Of a DNA stretch of 64,000 nucleotides, positions 35,291 to 46,700 are shown one piece after another; position 1 is the first letter of the stretch, and every line of letters starts with the position of its first letter. Under the pieces are notes generated by a model. That model had not been told where the DNA came from. It saw nothing but the letters and a program-made list of their open reading frames with translations, and ran no database searches. The position numbers and the translations under genes were made by a program. The stretch comes from Anaeramoeba flamelloides (lineage: Eukaryota; Metamonada; Anaeramoebidae), in the NCBI GenBank assembly GCA_027625915.1, contig JANTQA010000032.1, positions 6,944,001 through 7,008,000 of the forward strand. The letters run 5' to 3'.

Positions 35291-35913
35291 ATATTTTAAT
35301 TATATACTTTTACAATAAATAATTTATTATATTTCAGTAAAAATCAAATATATTTATTAATACCTTAACCAAATAAACTTCTAATCACTTGAGGAAGTAA
35401 GTAAATTTATACGTTTGTTCGACATTTTAATTCTGAGAACTTAACAGAAAAAAATATTTTTTGAATGATACCTGATATAGAAACTTTGAAACCAATATAT
35501 AACCAACTGCTCTATTTGTGAAAAGAAAAAGGAATCAAAGTAAACCAGAAATGAATCTTTGAATTTTTTAATTTTTTCATACATATTTTCTTGATTAAAT
35601 TTTTGAGTTTTATCAAGAAATGTTCTGAATCTAGAAATTTGTTATATCGAATACATGAAATTAATCAAATCATGAGCAAAAAAATAGATACAAGAAGGTA
35701 AGCATTTTAAAGAAAGCTTTTTGTATGATAAAATAAAAAAAAATAAAGAAAGAACCACATTTTTCCAAAGATATTTGTTGAAATCAAGAATGAAGAAAAA
35801 AATGAAAAATTTTACAAAGTATATTTTCGAAGATCTTTTTTCTTTATTTTTTTAATTTGTTAATGAGAGACAAATAATAAAATTTCTTGAATCCCCACCC
35901 TATTAGAGCAGTA

Positions 35914-36350
35914 AAAAAAATCCCGGACAAGATTTTTAATTGTGAATATTAGTAAAATTATTAAGTAATTTCAGCTATTTACAATCAAATTCCTTTTTTT
36001 AAGAATCGACCTTTTTCAATTATAACCCCCCCACTTATTAGAATGATGATTGATGAAATCACACTTGTTGAAAACACCATTCAACCAATCAAAAAACAAG
36101 AAGAAAAATTATCATTTTCCAAACTCTAGTAAACCTCAATAAAACTGGATTGTTTTTCAAAAAAAGTTGATCAACATTAGGGTATCAAACAATTACTCAA
36201 GTATTCTAGAGACACCTTACTTTGATGAACTTTAGGTAGGTTTATTACTAATCTCATAAAAAAATTGGTTATTTATAATAAGGATTTCATTGAAATTAGA
36301 CAAAAATTTTACTAATATTCACAATTAAAAATCTTGTCCGGGATTTTTTT
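35914..36350. mobile_element. MITE with a 46-bp perfect inverted repeat
   Basis: The arm at 35914-35959 (contains TCCCGGACAAGATTTTTAAT) is the exact reverse complement of 36305-36350. The right side continues outwards to about 36375 with a second, shorter motif (CATGTCCGG...CCCGACTAT), so the full element may be slightly larger. The interior holds a short coding-like frame at 36042-36128 (MMIDEITLVENTIQPIKKQ), perhaps a relic of the parent transposon. The arms resemble those of 53605-54024 (TTTTTAATTG.GAA.ATTA.T.AAA). Confidence 0.8.
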
Positions 36351-37186
36351 CATGTCCGGTATTTTTTTCCCGACTATACTATGAATTATTATTTTACAAA
36401 ATATTTTTTTACAAATTTGTTTTTCCAAATTCATTCTTTAAAAATTTTTTTATCAAACCAAGCCAATACTAAGATTATAACTTCAAATATCAAAAGTAAA
36501 AAGATTGAATGATAAACATCTAAAAATTACTATAAAAACTTCAACTTATAGAAAAACTAATTTGGGAGAAAAAATTTCAAACATGATCCTTAATTATTTT
36601 GAGTTAAAAAATTGATTATTAAAATAAATATTTATCAAATCAAACAAATATTCCCAATAAACCTTAATTTCTGAAGACATAATTTCAAAAAATATCCTAT
36701 TTTCTTCACTCAATCGAAATTAGTCACTTAAATCAAATGAAAATTGGATTTTTAAATTCATTTTAGAAATTCTTATAAAAAAACAAGTAATTTATTTCTC
36801 AAAAATGATTTAGTATACAGTTTTTTCAATTCAAAATTAAAAATAAAACTGAGTAAAGAAGTAGTTACAGTATATCAAATGTTCATATATATATGATCAA
36901 GAAATAAATGATTTTTATTTTATTTTTTCTTGAACAATTTTTTCAATTTTTTTGATTTTCCTTTTGAATTGGTCTGTAAAAATAATATATGATACTAGGA
37001 TATATCCAATTCTACTATTTATTAAAATATTAATATATTCATTTATTTGGTATAAAAAAATGATTTTAATGATTCAGTTCCTCAGAAACCGTGGAGCTCA
37101 AAATTGGTAAAGTGTGCCTACTCCCTTAAAATAAATTTTTTTTGAAAAAAAACCAAAGAGATTTTAAATCTTGTAAAGTCATTTGA

Positions 37187-37310
37187 AAAAAGTGTGACCA
37201 AAAAAACTTTCTTAATAAAGTCACTAAAAATCGATATATTGACCAATTCTGTCAATTGTTTTATAGACACTTTTGATAATGATTTTATCACACTTTATTA
37301 AAAGGACAAA
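37187..37310. repeat. Short repeat beginning AAGTGTGACCAAAA, copy 2
   Basis: Second copy of 7137-7255. Its end, TTATCACACTTTATT, is an inverted version of its beginning. Confidence 0.5.
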
Positions 37311-37439
37311 ATTGAAAAATATTAAAAGACATATTCATTATAGCAATCAAGTACTTAATTTTTTTTTATTGATATTATTCATTACAACAATCAAGTAATT
37401 AATATTTTTTTTGTATTTTCTTTAGAGTCCTTTTTAAAA

Positions 37440-38198
37440 TCAAAGAAGAACTTTTTGGGTGAGATCATTTGGTAAAATATTGAATCCAAAATATTTGAAA
37501 AAAAAAAGGAACAATAATGCTATTATAAGAACAATAATTATTATTAACATTATTACTCTTCCCCAAATGATTTGGTTTTTATTTTGAGAAACTTTTTTTG
37601 ACTTTTTTTGTAACCAGGGCTCTTTTCTCTTTGATTTTGAATTTTGATATTTCTTGGTTGTTGAAAATTTGATGGGCGGTGTACGCCGTAAATTTGAACG
37701 CATTTTTGAAGCTGAAGGTGGCCTATAACGGGACGCAACCGGAGATGTGTAATATGGTTGATTTAAATGGTTTTTGGTCTTTGGGTTTAGGAGTGTGTAA
37801 AAAAAGTATTTTACAAGATCTTTAATTTGAAATTCGATTCCGATTGCAAGTGTGCATCCAAACAAAAGAAAAAGTCTCAGTACTTTGTCGCTACTGTTAT
37901 CCTCAATATTCCCTTCCTGTTCTATTTTTTCGTTTTCATAATAAGACTCTTGTGGAGAGTTTTGTTGAGGGTTAATTGAAATGGGGTTGATTAGTTGGAA
38001 AATTATTAGAAGGCACCGAAAGATAAACGGTTTTGCTGTTGTAAACTTTAAGAGGAGATAAAAGCAATCACAAATTAGAATAATAATGAGTTGCATTTGT
38101 ATTGTTACCTTTGAGAGTACAAATGCAATGCCTTCATTTTCAACACTTGCTGTACAAATGATTGGTGAAAGAAATATGAACGTAAAAATAATCTTCAT
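37440..38198 (-). CDS. Hypothetical membrane protein
   Basis: 252 residues from the ATG at 38198 (the preceding GTG codon is not used as a start in nuclear genes). I do not recognise the family. The N-terminus (MKIIFTFIFLSPIICTASVE) looks like a signal peptide. Hydrophobic stretches follow at about 35-75 and 106-124, then a basic Ser/Pro/Arg/Lys-rich region (about 150-205) and a strong membrane helix at about 212-236 with a short tail. The basic region would lie on one side of the membrane and is probably disordered. No neighbour suggests a role. Additional exons are possible, but no splice sites are obvious. Confidence 0.6.
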   Translation of the reverse strand: MKIIFTFIFLSPIICTASVENEGIAFVLSKVTIQMQLIIILICDCFYLLLKFTTAKPFIFRCLLIIFQLINPISINPQQNSPQESYYENEKIEQEGNIEDNSSDKVLRLFLLFGCTLAIGIEFQIKDLVKYFFYTLLNPKTKNHLNQPYYTSPVASRYRPPSASKMRSNLRRTPPIKFSTTKKYQNSKSKRKEPWLQKKSKKVSQNKNQIIWGRVIMLIIIIVLIIALLFLFFFKYFGFNILPNDLTQKVLL

Positions 38199-38898
38199 CA
38201 CAAGAACAAAAATCCCTTTTGTAAGATTCTTTTTGATAAATAGGCGGGTAATTATGTTAAATAATTTTTAAGTTTGGAAGAAATAAGTTTTTCAAGCAAA
38301 ATGGGAAATTTCTTACATTTGAATTCATTATTTTTGTCAAAAAAGATTTTACAAAAGATCGATTGAAAACAAAAAAAAAACAAAAAAATGTTTTTTTTCT
38401 GATAAGGTAACAGCCACCTTCTTCGATTCCAAAAAATAGCTCAAAGAGTTATTGAAAAATGAGTTCTATTTTTAAATTTGATTTTCATAACTCTCATAAA
38501 ATGGTTACATAATTAATATTGACTATAGTTTTAAATCAGACTGACCTTATTAAAATTGACTTTTATAAGTTAAATTAAGGGAATTTAATTCACATTTTAA
38601 ATATATCACCCCTAATTGAGTTTGTAAAAGTAATTTTTGATTTGACGAACTAATGATCAATAAAATTTTTCGTAAATTGAAAATACAAACTTTTTTTATT
38701 TTGCTTCTACAAAAGATGTGATCAACCAAAAACAATAAATTACATTGCTTTTTAATAAACTGTTTTCTTTTCAACTTGCTATAAAAAAACAGACCAAAAT
38801 AACTGAATTGAACAAAAAAAGAATACAATTAGTGGTTGATACTCTTGAAAATTTTAATACTTGAAGTTGTATATATATATATATTACTATGTAAACTA

Positions 38899-39400
38899 TA
38901 TTTCAGAATAAATGGCCCATTTTACATTTGAATTTTGAATTGCTTTTGTATTGTTTGAAGTTTTCCCCTCACAATAAAAATTTTGTAAATAAATCATTTT
39001 TTCTCTTTTTTATTTTTTCAACAGTGTTTTGTTAAAATGGAAAAGGAAAATGAAAAATTGGAAAGAAGTAACAGATGAATTAATGAAAAAATTGGTTTCA
39101 AGTATGAAAAAGAGATGGGATTTAGTTATTCAAATGGAAGGGAAACCGTTAAATTTGTTTTATTAATTTAATTAAATTTTCTATTTTTTATGTAATGCTT
39201 CTTTCAAAATAAATGGCACAATTTTTTTTTAACCTTTTTTTTTATTTTTTTTTCTTTTATATTTAGACAAAAAATAAATATCTTTTGAGTAAAGAACTGA
39301 ATATTTAAATCGAAATTTTTATATTATATAAGATAACTTCAATTATTAAAAACATTTTTCTTTAAAATTTGATTTTTAATGTGCCAATGATTTTGAAATA
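38899..39400 (+). mobile_element. Tc1/mariner-type DNA transposon relic, internally deleted
   Basis: The terminal repeats (TATTTCAGAATAAATGGCCC at 38899; reverse complement of 39377-39400 TATTTCAAAATCATTGGCAC) match at about 19 of 24 positions. Near the centre, 39035-39166 on the plus strand encodes the typical C-terminus of Tc1-family transposases: W..VTDEL..KLVSSMKKRWDLVIQM.G followed by a stop. The DDE catalytic core is absent, so the copy is dead. A related fragment lies at 30870-31060. Confidence 0.75.
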
Positions 39401-39430
39401 GTGTTTATGTATGTATGTATTTAAAACCTG

Positions 39431-40108
39431 TTTCAGTCAAAGGGGCCCAACTTTTTTTTCAATTATCAATTATTTTATATAATTAACCTTTGAAGAACAA
39501 ATAAGAAATAAGCAAAATAATACACAAATCAAAGAATTGTTGATGTGAGTCTGGAAGAAAACTAATTAATCAATGTATTTTCTTAAAAATTGAAAAACTC
39601 AAATTCTTATGGCCACATTGAGAAAAACAACAATGTTCTTATTGAGCTTTAATTGGTATTTGAATAATAAATATGAAACAATTTTCACTTCATTTTCCAC
39701 ACTACTCTTTTAGAAATCAAGTCCCCAAACGAAGTGTGTTGGTATTTGTGGTCTTTATTTGAAAAAGGAAAAGAAAATGAAGTGGAAAATTTTTCATGTT
39801 TATTCAACAATTATCAGGATCAAAGATCGAATAGAATTGCAATAGAAATCAATATGATTTCTCAACAATCTTTAAACAGTTTTGATAACCTTAGAATAAC
39901 ACATTTTTACCAAGTGACTCTTGATCTTGTAATAAAAAAATTTTTGCAACTGAATTAGGTTTTTCAAAAAAAAAAAAAAAAAAAAAAAATGTACAAAAAT
40001 GATTTCAATTTTGAAAATTTCCAAAATAAAATTTTTCTTCTAATATCTATGCAAACCCTTTAAACCCGTGTTTTTCACCCATTAAAACTGGTCAATTTTA
40101 ACTGAAAA
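39431..40108. mobile_element. Inverted-repeat DNA element, copy B
   Basis: Collinear with 11343-12032. The left end TTTCAGTCAAAGGGGCCCAA and the right end (reverse complement TTTCAGTTAAAATTGACCAG) are imperfect inverted repeats of Tc1/mariner style. The plus-strand frame 39734-39958 is open here (ends in THFYQVTLDLVIKKFLQLN). The same last 20 residues or so can be read in copy A, but not the rest. Probably a non-autonomous element with a residual gene end. Confidence 0.7.
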
Positions 40109-40397
40109 ATAGTTTATATATATAATATTTCCATATATTTTTTACAATTAAAAATTGAAAAGTATCAAAAAGAATTATTTCTTAAACATAATAATAAATA
40201 ATAATGATAATGAGAAATTAATAAAAGGTTATATATTCTTGATTATATTTATTTTTTAAGGAAAAAAGGTAGAAAAATTAACAATTATTATCTTCTTTTC
40301 TGATATATTTTTTTTTAAAAAACTATACATCAAAAAAATTAAATAAAAAACTAAAAGTTCTTGGTACGGGTTTGTCATAATTTAATTTAAATATTTA

Positions 40398-40445
40398 TAT
40401 ATATATATATATATATATATAGATAGATAGATAGATATAGATATA
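40398..40445. repeat. (TA)n/(GATA)n microsatellite
   Basis: Alternating TA followed by GATA units; directly visible. Confidence 0.9.
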
Positions 40446-40704
40446 TCAAATAGATTAATAGATTAATTTTTTATAACAATACAATTTTAATTTAAAAATT
40501 AAGATTATTATTCAGGAAATCAAATTACAAAACACTCAAAAAATATAAAAGGGTAAATAAATGATAAATGATATAAATAAAAAATGAAAAATTCTATTAA
40601 AAAAAAATAATAAAATGAAAAAGAATAAACTGATTTAATTTGTTTTAATATCATAACAATTTGTAATTAATAAAATTGTTTTCAATAAAAAAAAAAAAAA
40701 TAGA

Positions 40705-43700
40705 TCAATTTTGAATTGTTAAAGGTATTTTTTCAACTAATGGTATCAAATTTAAATTACGATTTAATTGATAAAAATTCACTGAATCTATTAGTTCAGT
40801 TCTACATTTTTCATCAATTTCTTCAATATCTAAAGACCCAAAATAAAGGTATTTAATCAATAAATCAATCGATTGCTTTCCACGCTTTGAATAATCCTCT
40901 ATTTGTTGCAGTTTATTTTTTGTTTTAATTGTTAAAAACATTCCTCTGAATAAATTCGAACGGGCGATGAGAATAATTTTATGAGCATATATTTTTTCGC
41001 CTTGTGCAATAATTGCAAATTCTGATTTTGATTTTTCATAAAACAATTTCTTTAAATCTCTTAACAGGGGAAATATTCCCGATTTTGAATTGAAATCTTG
41101 GATTCCAATTGTACTGCAAATTTTTTTAATTTGCTTTTCATTTTTGTATTGGTGAATCCCAGTATAGACCCAAATGAAAAACCTTTCAAGATGTTTTTTT
41201 GAAAATTTTGATAAATTTTCAATGATTTTTTGTGTAAAGATAATTTTTGACCGAAATTCAACCAAATATTTATGAACTAGAATCCCGTTTATTTCTAAAT
41301 CACACAATTCATGACGAAGATATAATTTTAAGAAATCTTCCTGCAATGGTTCCAAATAAGGCGAATAAATAAAACTTGTATAAAATCCGCAATCAACTTT
41401 GATTTTGGTTGTCGAATTGAAGTTCGGTAACTCTAATTTTGTCGGTGTTATTATATGTTCATCATCATTACCTATGCCCACTTGCCCTATTGAAAATTAA
41501 AATGATTTGTTGAAAAATAGTTAATAAGATTATTTTAGCTATTTAATTTTGGATCTGCATATAAAAATTTTTTGATTAAGGGACTAGTCTTCTACGACAA
41601 CAAGGCAAAATTTTAAAATATGTTATTGGTGATATTCTCTGCTTACAAATTTTGTAGATCACAAGTGTCAAAAAATTCTGATCGACTAAGAAAGCCATAA
41701 AAGAAAATTAGTTTAGTGAGATCAATTTTTTTTTTCCATTTTTTCTGAAAAAGAAAACATTTAAATTCTTTTTTTTTCTCACAATTTATCTAGTTTTTAT
41801 CCCTTTTATTGCAATTTTGATCATTATTATACTCTAACATTTCTTTGTTACCAGTAATATTAATATAAAGATTTTTTTTCTTTTTTGAGATAAAACTTTT
41901 GGTTAACCAAAAAAATTGATATATTCAATGGATTAAAAAATAATTGTATTTTTCTAAGAAGAGTAGTTATAATAATCAAAGTTTTAAAGCCCTATAAAAA
42001 TTTTACTCTGAAATTTTGTTTTTGTATTAAGACAAAATTCGATTTTTCAAAATAAAATTATCAAGAAGATATTTTGGAATTAGTTAATTTTATCCTCAAA
42101 ATTCAAAATCATTTTTTTTCTGCCAAAAATGAATTGAATTGTTATAAGGATTCTTGTGAATAAGACCAAACAATTTGTTAAAAAAATTTTTCAAAATTGA
42201 AAATTTTTTTGCATTTTTTTTTCATTTTTTGAAAACCAGAAAACAACTTTTTCAAAACCTGAAAGAAAAAACTTTTTTTGCTTAATAATTCTCAATTTAA
42301 TTGATAAATTGGAGTTAATCTTGTACCAAATATTCATTTATTGAATCACCTATACCACAATTAGTTTTGTTGGCTAAGATTTGAATTGAAATATTAATCA
42401 AAGAAAAAGAAACCAAATAAAAAATTTACTTTCGAAATTGATACTTTACAACATAAAACGAAAAATTTGTTTTCCCATTTTCAAGAATTAACTTAATTCT
42501 TAAACAAAATAATAGGTTACTTTTTTTCGTTTTATATTGGAAACATGCAAATTTTGAATTTCAAAAAGGAGATTCAAATCAATAAATTGTTTAAATGAGG
42601 CTAACTCATCCATTTCATAAGTCTAAACAAAAAATACAAAAAAAAAAATTTTCAAGATCTTTATAAGATTTCATTTTATTTTCAAAAATAACTACTCCCT
42701 TAAAAATTTGAAATAAAACTTTTTGTAACATTTTTTTCCATAAAATAATAGAATTTAATTTTGATCAAAACTAAACTCAAATATGAACAAGACTAAACTC
42801 TTTTTCAGTCAAATGGGCCCAGTTTTATTGAAGAAATAGAACATATTCTATGAGTTTTATTCATTATTCTTCTCAAAATATTTTTTCCATTTTTAGATCA
42901 ATATCATTTTTTCTCATTTTGCAAAATTCGTTTTTTTTTGGATTTTAAGATTTGATCATTGTGCTTTTTGCTTTTGTTTTTCTTCTTTTTTTTTCTTTTT
43001 TAAAAATAGAAAATTTGAAAAAAAAACTGTTTGAAACTCCAAATTAACATTAAGAAAAGTGAGGCTTTGTATGCTCTTTTAAAATTCATACATTTATAGT
43101 GAAAAATCTTATTGTCAAAAATTTTAATTTTCCTAAAAAAATTGAGAAATTTGCATGAGAACGTTCCAATGAAAGGTCCAAAAAAATTTTTAAACATTTT
43201 TTTTTTTTGAAATTTATGGTTTGTTCGGGACTTTTCTTTTATGATTATCGACTCTAATACGAAGTTTATTATTTCTCGTATTTCTAAACAATCTAAGTTT
43301 GATTGATTCTTAAAAATAAAGTGAATTTTTCATTTTTGGCTGCCCCTTTTTGAGTGAAATGGAGTTTACTTGTCCAGATGTTTACTTGTGTTTTACATTT
43401 TAGTGAGAGAAATAATTTAATTTAAATATTCTTTTTTTCTGAGATTGATAATATATGTTTAGAACCTTCACTTAAGCCGAAAGATGATGTGTTACTTGGG
43501 GATTAAATTTGAAGTTGTTTCTAAAAAAATAAAAGGTGCTAAATTAAATCAAAATTTCTTATCCTTGCCAAATGAGAATAAATAAATGAAAGTTTTTGTT
43601 TTATCAAATTAAGAAATTTGTTTGAAAATGTGAAAAAAATTTAAATTTGAACATTTCAGAAATCACCCAAACCAAGAACCCAATTTTTTTTTTTTTTTTT

Positions 43701-46700
43701 GTGATTTTGATTCTTTTAAACATGATTTTTCAATTTTTTCAAAAAACTTTGTTTTGTAGGATTTTAGGAATTTTGGTGATTTTGGTGACTTTTTATCTGA
43801 AAAATTCATTTTTCTGTTGTTTTTTATTTGATAACCCCTTTTTAGTTTTCAAACAAAAAAGAATTAAATAATTTTAAAAACGAATTGATACCCATTAGTG
43901 AATAAATGAAAGTGATTCAATTTTCACAACTCTATTTTTATTGAGAGAAGAAGCAAACAAGTATTTTATATAAAAATCAGATTTGAGTTTGATCTTAAAA
44001 AAAACTCTTTTAAAAACACAATTGAAAAATAGTTTTTTAATTGAAAAAAAAACAAATTTAAAAAACAAATCCAACTTTTTGGAAATTGGTAATCAAATGA
44101 CCACTTAAAAAAAATCTTTTGAATTAAAAAAATTGACACAATTTTAGTCCTATTCTTGTCATGATGAAAGAAAAAAATGATCATTTTTTGCAAAATAATA
44201 TTTTTTTTTTAAAACTTATGAATTTTCTAGTATTACCAAATCTTTAAATTAATCAAGTTGTTTATTGAGTATATCACATATTTATAAGTTGATAAATTTT
44301 TGTTGAACAACAAACTGATCTTCAAAACATATTTTTTTTTTTTTAAATAAACAACAAATAAACAAATAAATCTAATGATCAGAACAAAACAATTACTAAA
44401 TAATGTTTTTAAATACCAAATAAAGAAATAAAAAATGGGGGGGGGGATAAATCGAAAAAGGAAAAACAGAAAATAAATAGAAAAAGGAAAAATAATTTAA
44501 CATACCAAATTGATTATGACCACTAATGAAAATTTCATTTTTGTTGATTTTAAAAATGATGTGTTCGTTTCCTCTATAAATTTCAGAGAAATTTTGGTTT
44601 TTTTGAAATCTATTTTCAATTTTCGTAAATGAATAGAATGTTCGATATTGGTTTTTACTTTCTAAAAAAATACCTGCTGTAAAAATATTATTCTTCACTA
44701 TCAGATTTGAAAAAAATGGTCCACAAATAATAAATTTGATTTTCATAAAATTGAAATCAGTAATTTCACATAATTCATTTTGAAAAGGTATTGATTTGTT
44801 AATTCCAAGTTGGCCAGTGCTTTTGTTACAAATTAACAATAAGAATTATGTTTAATCATTGTTTTTTTAAAAAATATAATTGAAATAAAAAATAATTTTT
44901 AAAATTAGTTTTTGTTATTTTCTTCATTAGTAAATCCTAATCACCATAAATTTTGGTAATTATTTATTTTTTTTTTGAAAAATAAAATCATATATCTTTT
45001 GATTTTTTGATAAAAGCAACAAAATAAAATACATTCTTTTCATAAAATTGGTATAAATTATCAAAAGGAATCAGATGTTTTTTTTTTTTTTCAAAGTTTA
45101 ACTCAATAATCATCAACATAAAAACCCAAAGACTTATTAGTTTTGTTTCCTTTTTATAAATCTAATTGTAACATCAGTTTATTTTTCAATATTTCAGAAA
45201 TAATTGGTCAATAAAATCTTTAGATAATTATTTAATGTTTGAAAAAATTCGAATTTTTTTTTGCTATTTATCTACATTTCGCCACAAATTTAAGAAAGAT
45301 ATTTTGCAACTTTGTTGTCTGAATATTGATAATTCAACCTTTAAATTTGTAGTGAAATGCAGATTTTATTCTGAATTTGCTGGGTTTTTTACTAATATAT
45401 AGATCATTTTTTTTGGATGAGAACAACAGATATTACTACTTTACTAATCGATTTTTTAGAGGCATTTGAAACATGGCACACTAATGTGATTACATTCAAT
45501 AACAACATATTTTATTCATAAACTTCCCCTTGGTAGACATTAATCCCTTAAGCACATTTTTTGAAAATTTTTTATATACCGTTTTATGTTCCTAGAATCC
45601 AAATTTTTGAGCCTAAATTTGGAATTATTTTTGATCCTTTAATTTCGTTTAAAGTTTGACTTAGAAGTGTACAACAATATACTTTAAAAATAAAACCTCA
45701 AAGTTTTTTTAAAATAACCCGGAATAAAAAATAGAACTAATTTTAAAAAAATTACAATAATTCTTTTAAACTTGAAAAAAATATAATTTCTTTACTAAAC
45801 ACAGATTTCGAATGAATTTTTTCTTTTTGTTTAACAAGAAAAAATATACTAAAAATCACCAAACTAAAATCCATTTCACTCAAAGGTGGCCAAGCTAAAA
45901 AATAAAAAATTCAGTTTTTTTTATGAATCAATCAATATAACATTGTTTAGAAATAAGAATAAAATCCAGATTAGAGTTGGTATTCATAAAAGAAATACCT
46001 GAAAAAATTAATTTTCAAAAAAATAAAATCTTAAAAAAGTTTTTGGGTGAATATGATTGGAATGTTTCTATTCAAAATTTCTCAATTTCTTAGGAAATTA
46101 AAATTTTTTGTAATGAGATTTTTAAAAAAAAATATCTGAATTTTAAAAGAAATTACATAACCTCAATTTCCTTAAAGTTAATTTGTTTTTTTTTTTTTTT
46201 TCAGCTTGACTTTCTTCAAAACAAAAAAAAAGAAAAAAGAAAAGAAGAAAAAAAATAGAAAAACTGAAATATTAAAAATTTGACTAAATTAGAAAAAATG
46301 ATTTTAACAAAATGAGGAAAAATGATTTTTAAATTTTATTTTAATAAAAATATTGAACAAACTCATACAATTTGTACTATTTTTTTTTTCAAAAAACTGG
46401 ATTCTTTTGACTGGAAAGGGGTTACTTAAATTAAAAATTCTCCCAAATTTTTTTTTATTAAAAACCTGGAAAAATTGAATCAATCAAATATCCCCGAAAA
46501 TACACGAAAATCGAAAATACCCGAAAATTTTATAATCACAAAAAAAGAATTTTTGAACAACTTCTAAGAAACTCTAGTGCCAATATACTCAGTTTAAAAG
46601 TAAATTACAAATTTTATTGTAGAAAATTTTTTTTTTCTGAAAATATAACCTTCAAAAAAAATTTAATTTTTGGGAATAGTATTCAACCAATTGTGTGTGA

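Larger units (their letters stand above)
33015..37439. other. Intergenic region, 4.4 kb
   Basis: No gene recognised. It contains two inverted-repeat elements (33382-33794 and 35914-36350), a reverse-oriented R1 repeat (about 34880-35290) and a short repeat (37187-37310). The remainder is AT-rich without visible structure. Confidence 0.7.
38199..40704. other. Intergenic region with Tc1-type elements
   Basis: Dominated by two adjacent elements (38899-39400 and 39431-40108), a poly-A run (about 39968-39988) and TA/GATA microsatellites (about 40398-40440). No host gene seen. Confidence 0.7.
41487..44505 (-). other. RCC1-BTB gene intron 2, 3.0 kb
   Basis: Minus-strand GT at 44505 (GTATGT) and AG at 41487-41488, phase 1. 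It contains a possible TTAAGGGA-ended element (41576-42703), an inverted-repeat element (42802-43362) and a G10 run near the 5' splice site (44437-44446). Confidence 0.85.

Noticed and set aside
38550-38828. 92-codon minus-strand frame
   Set aside because: Rich in Phe, Leu, Ile and Lys as expected from AT-rich DNA, with no motif, neighbour or repeat support.
43000-43197. Minus-strand frame within the element 42802-43362
   Set aside because: No transposase motif; composition typical of AT-rich background.
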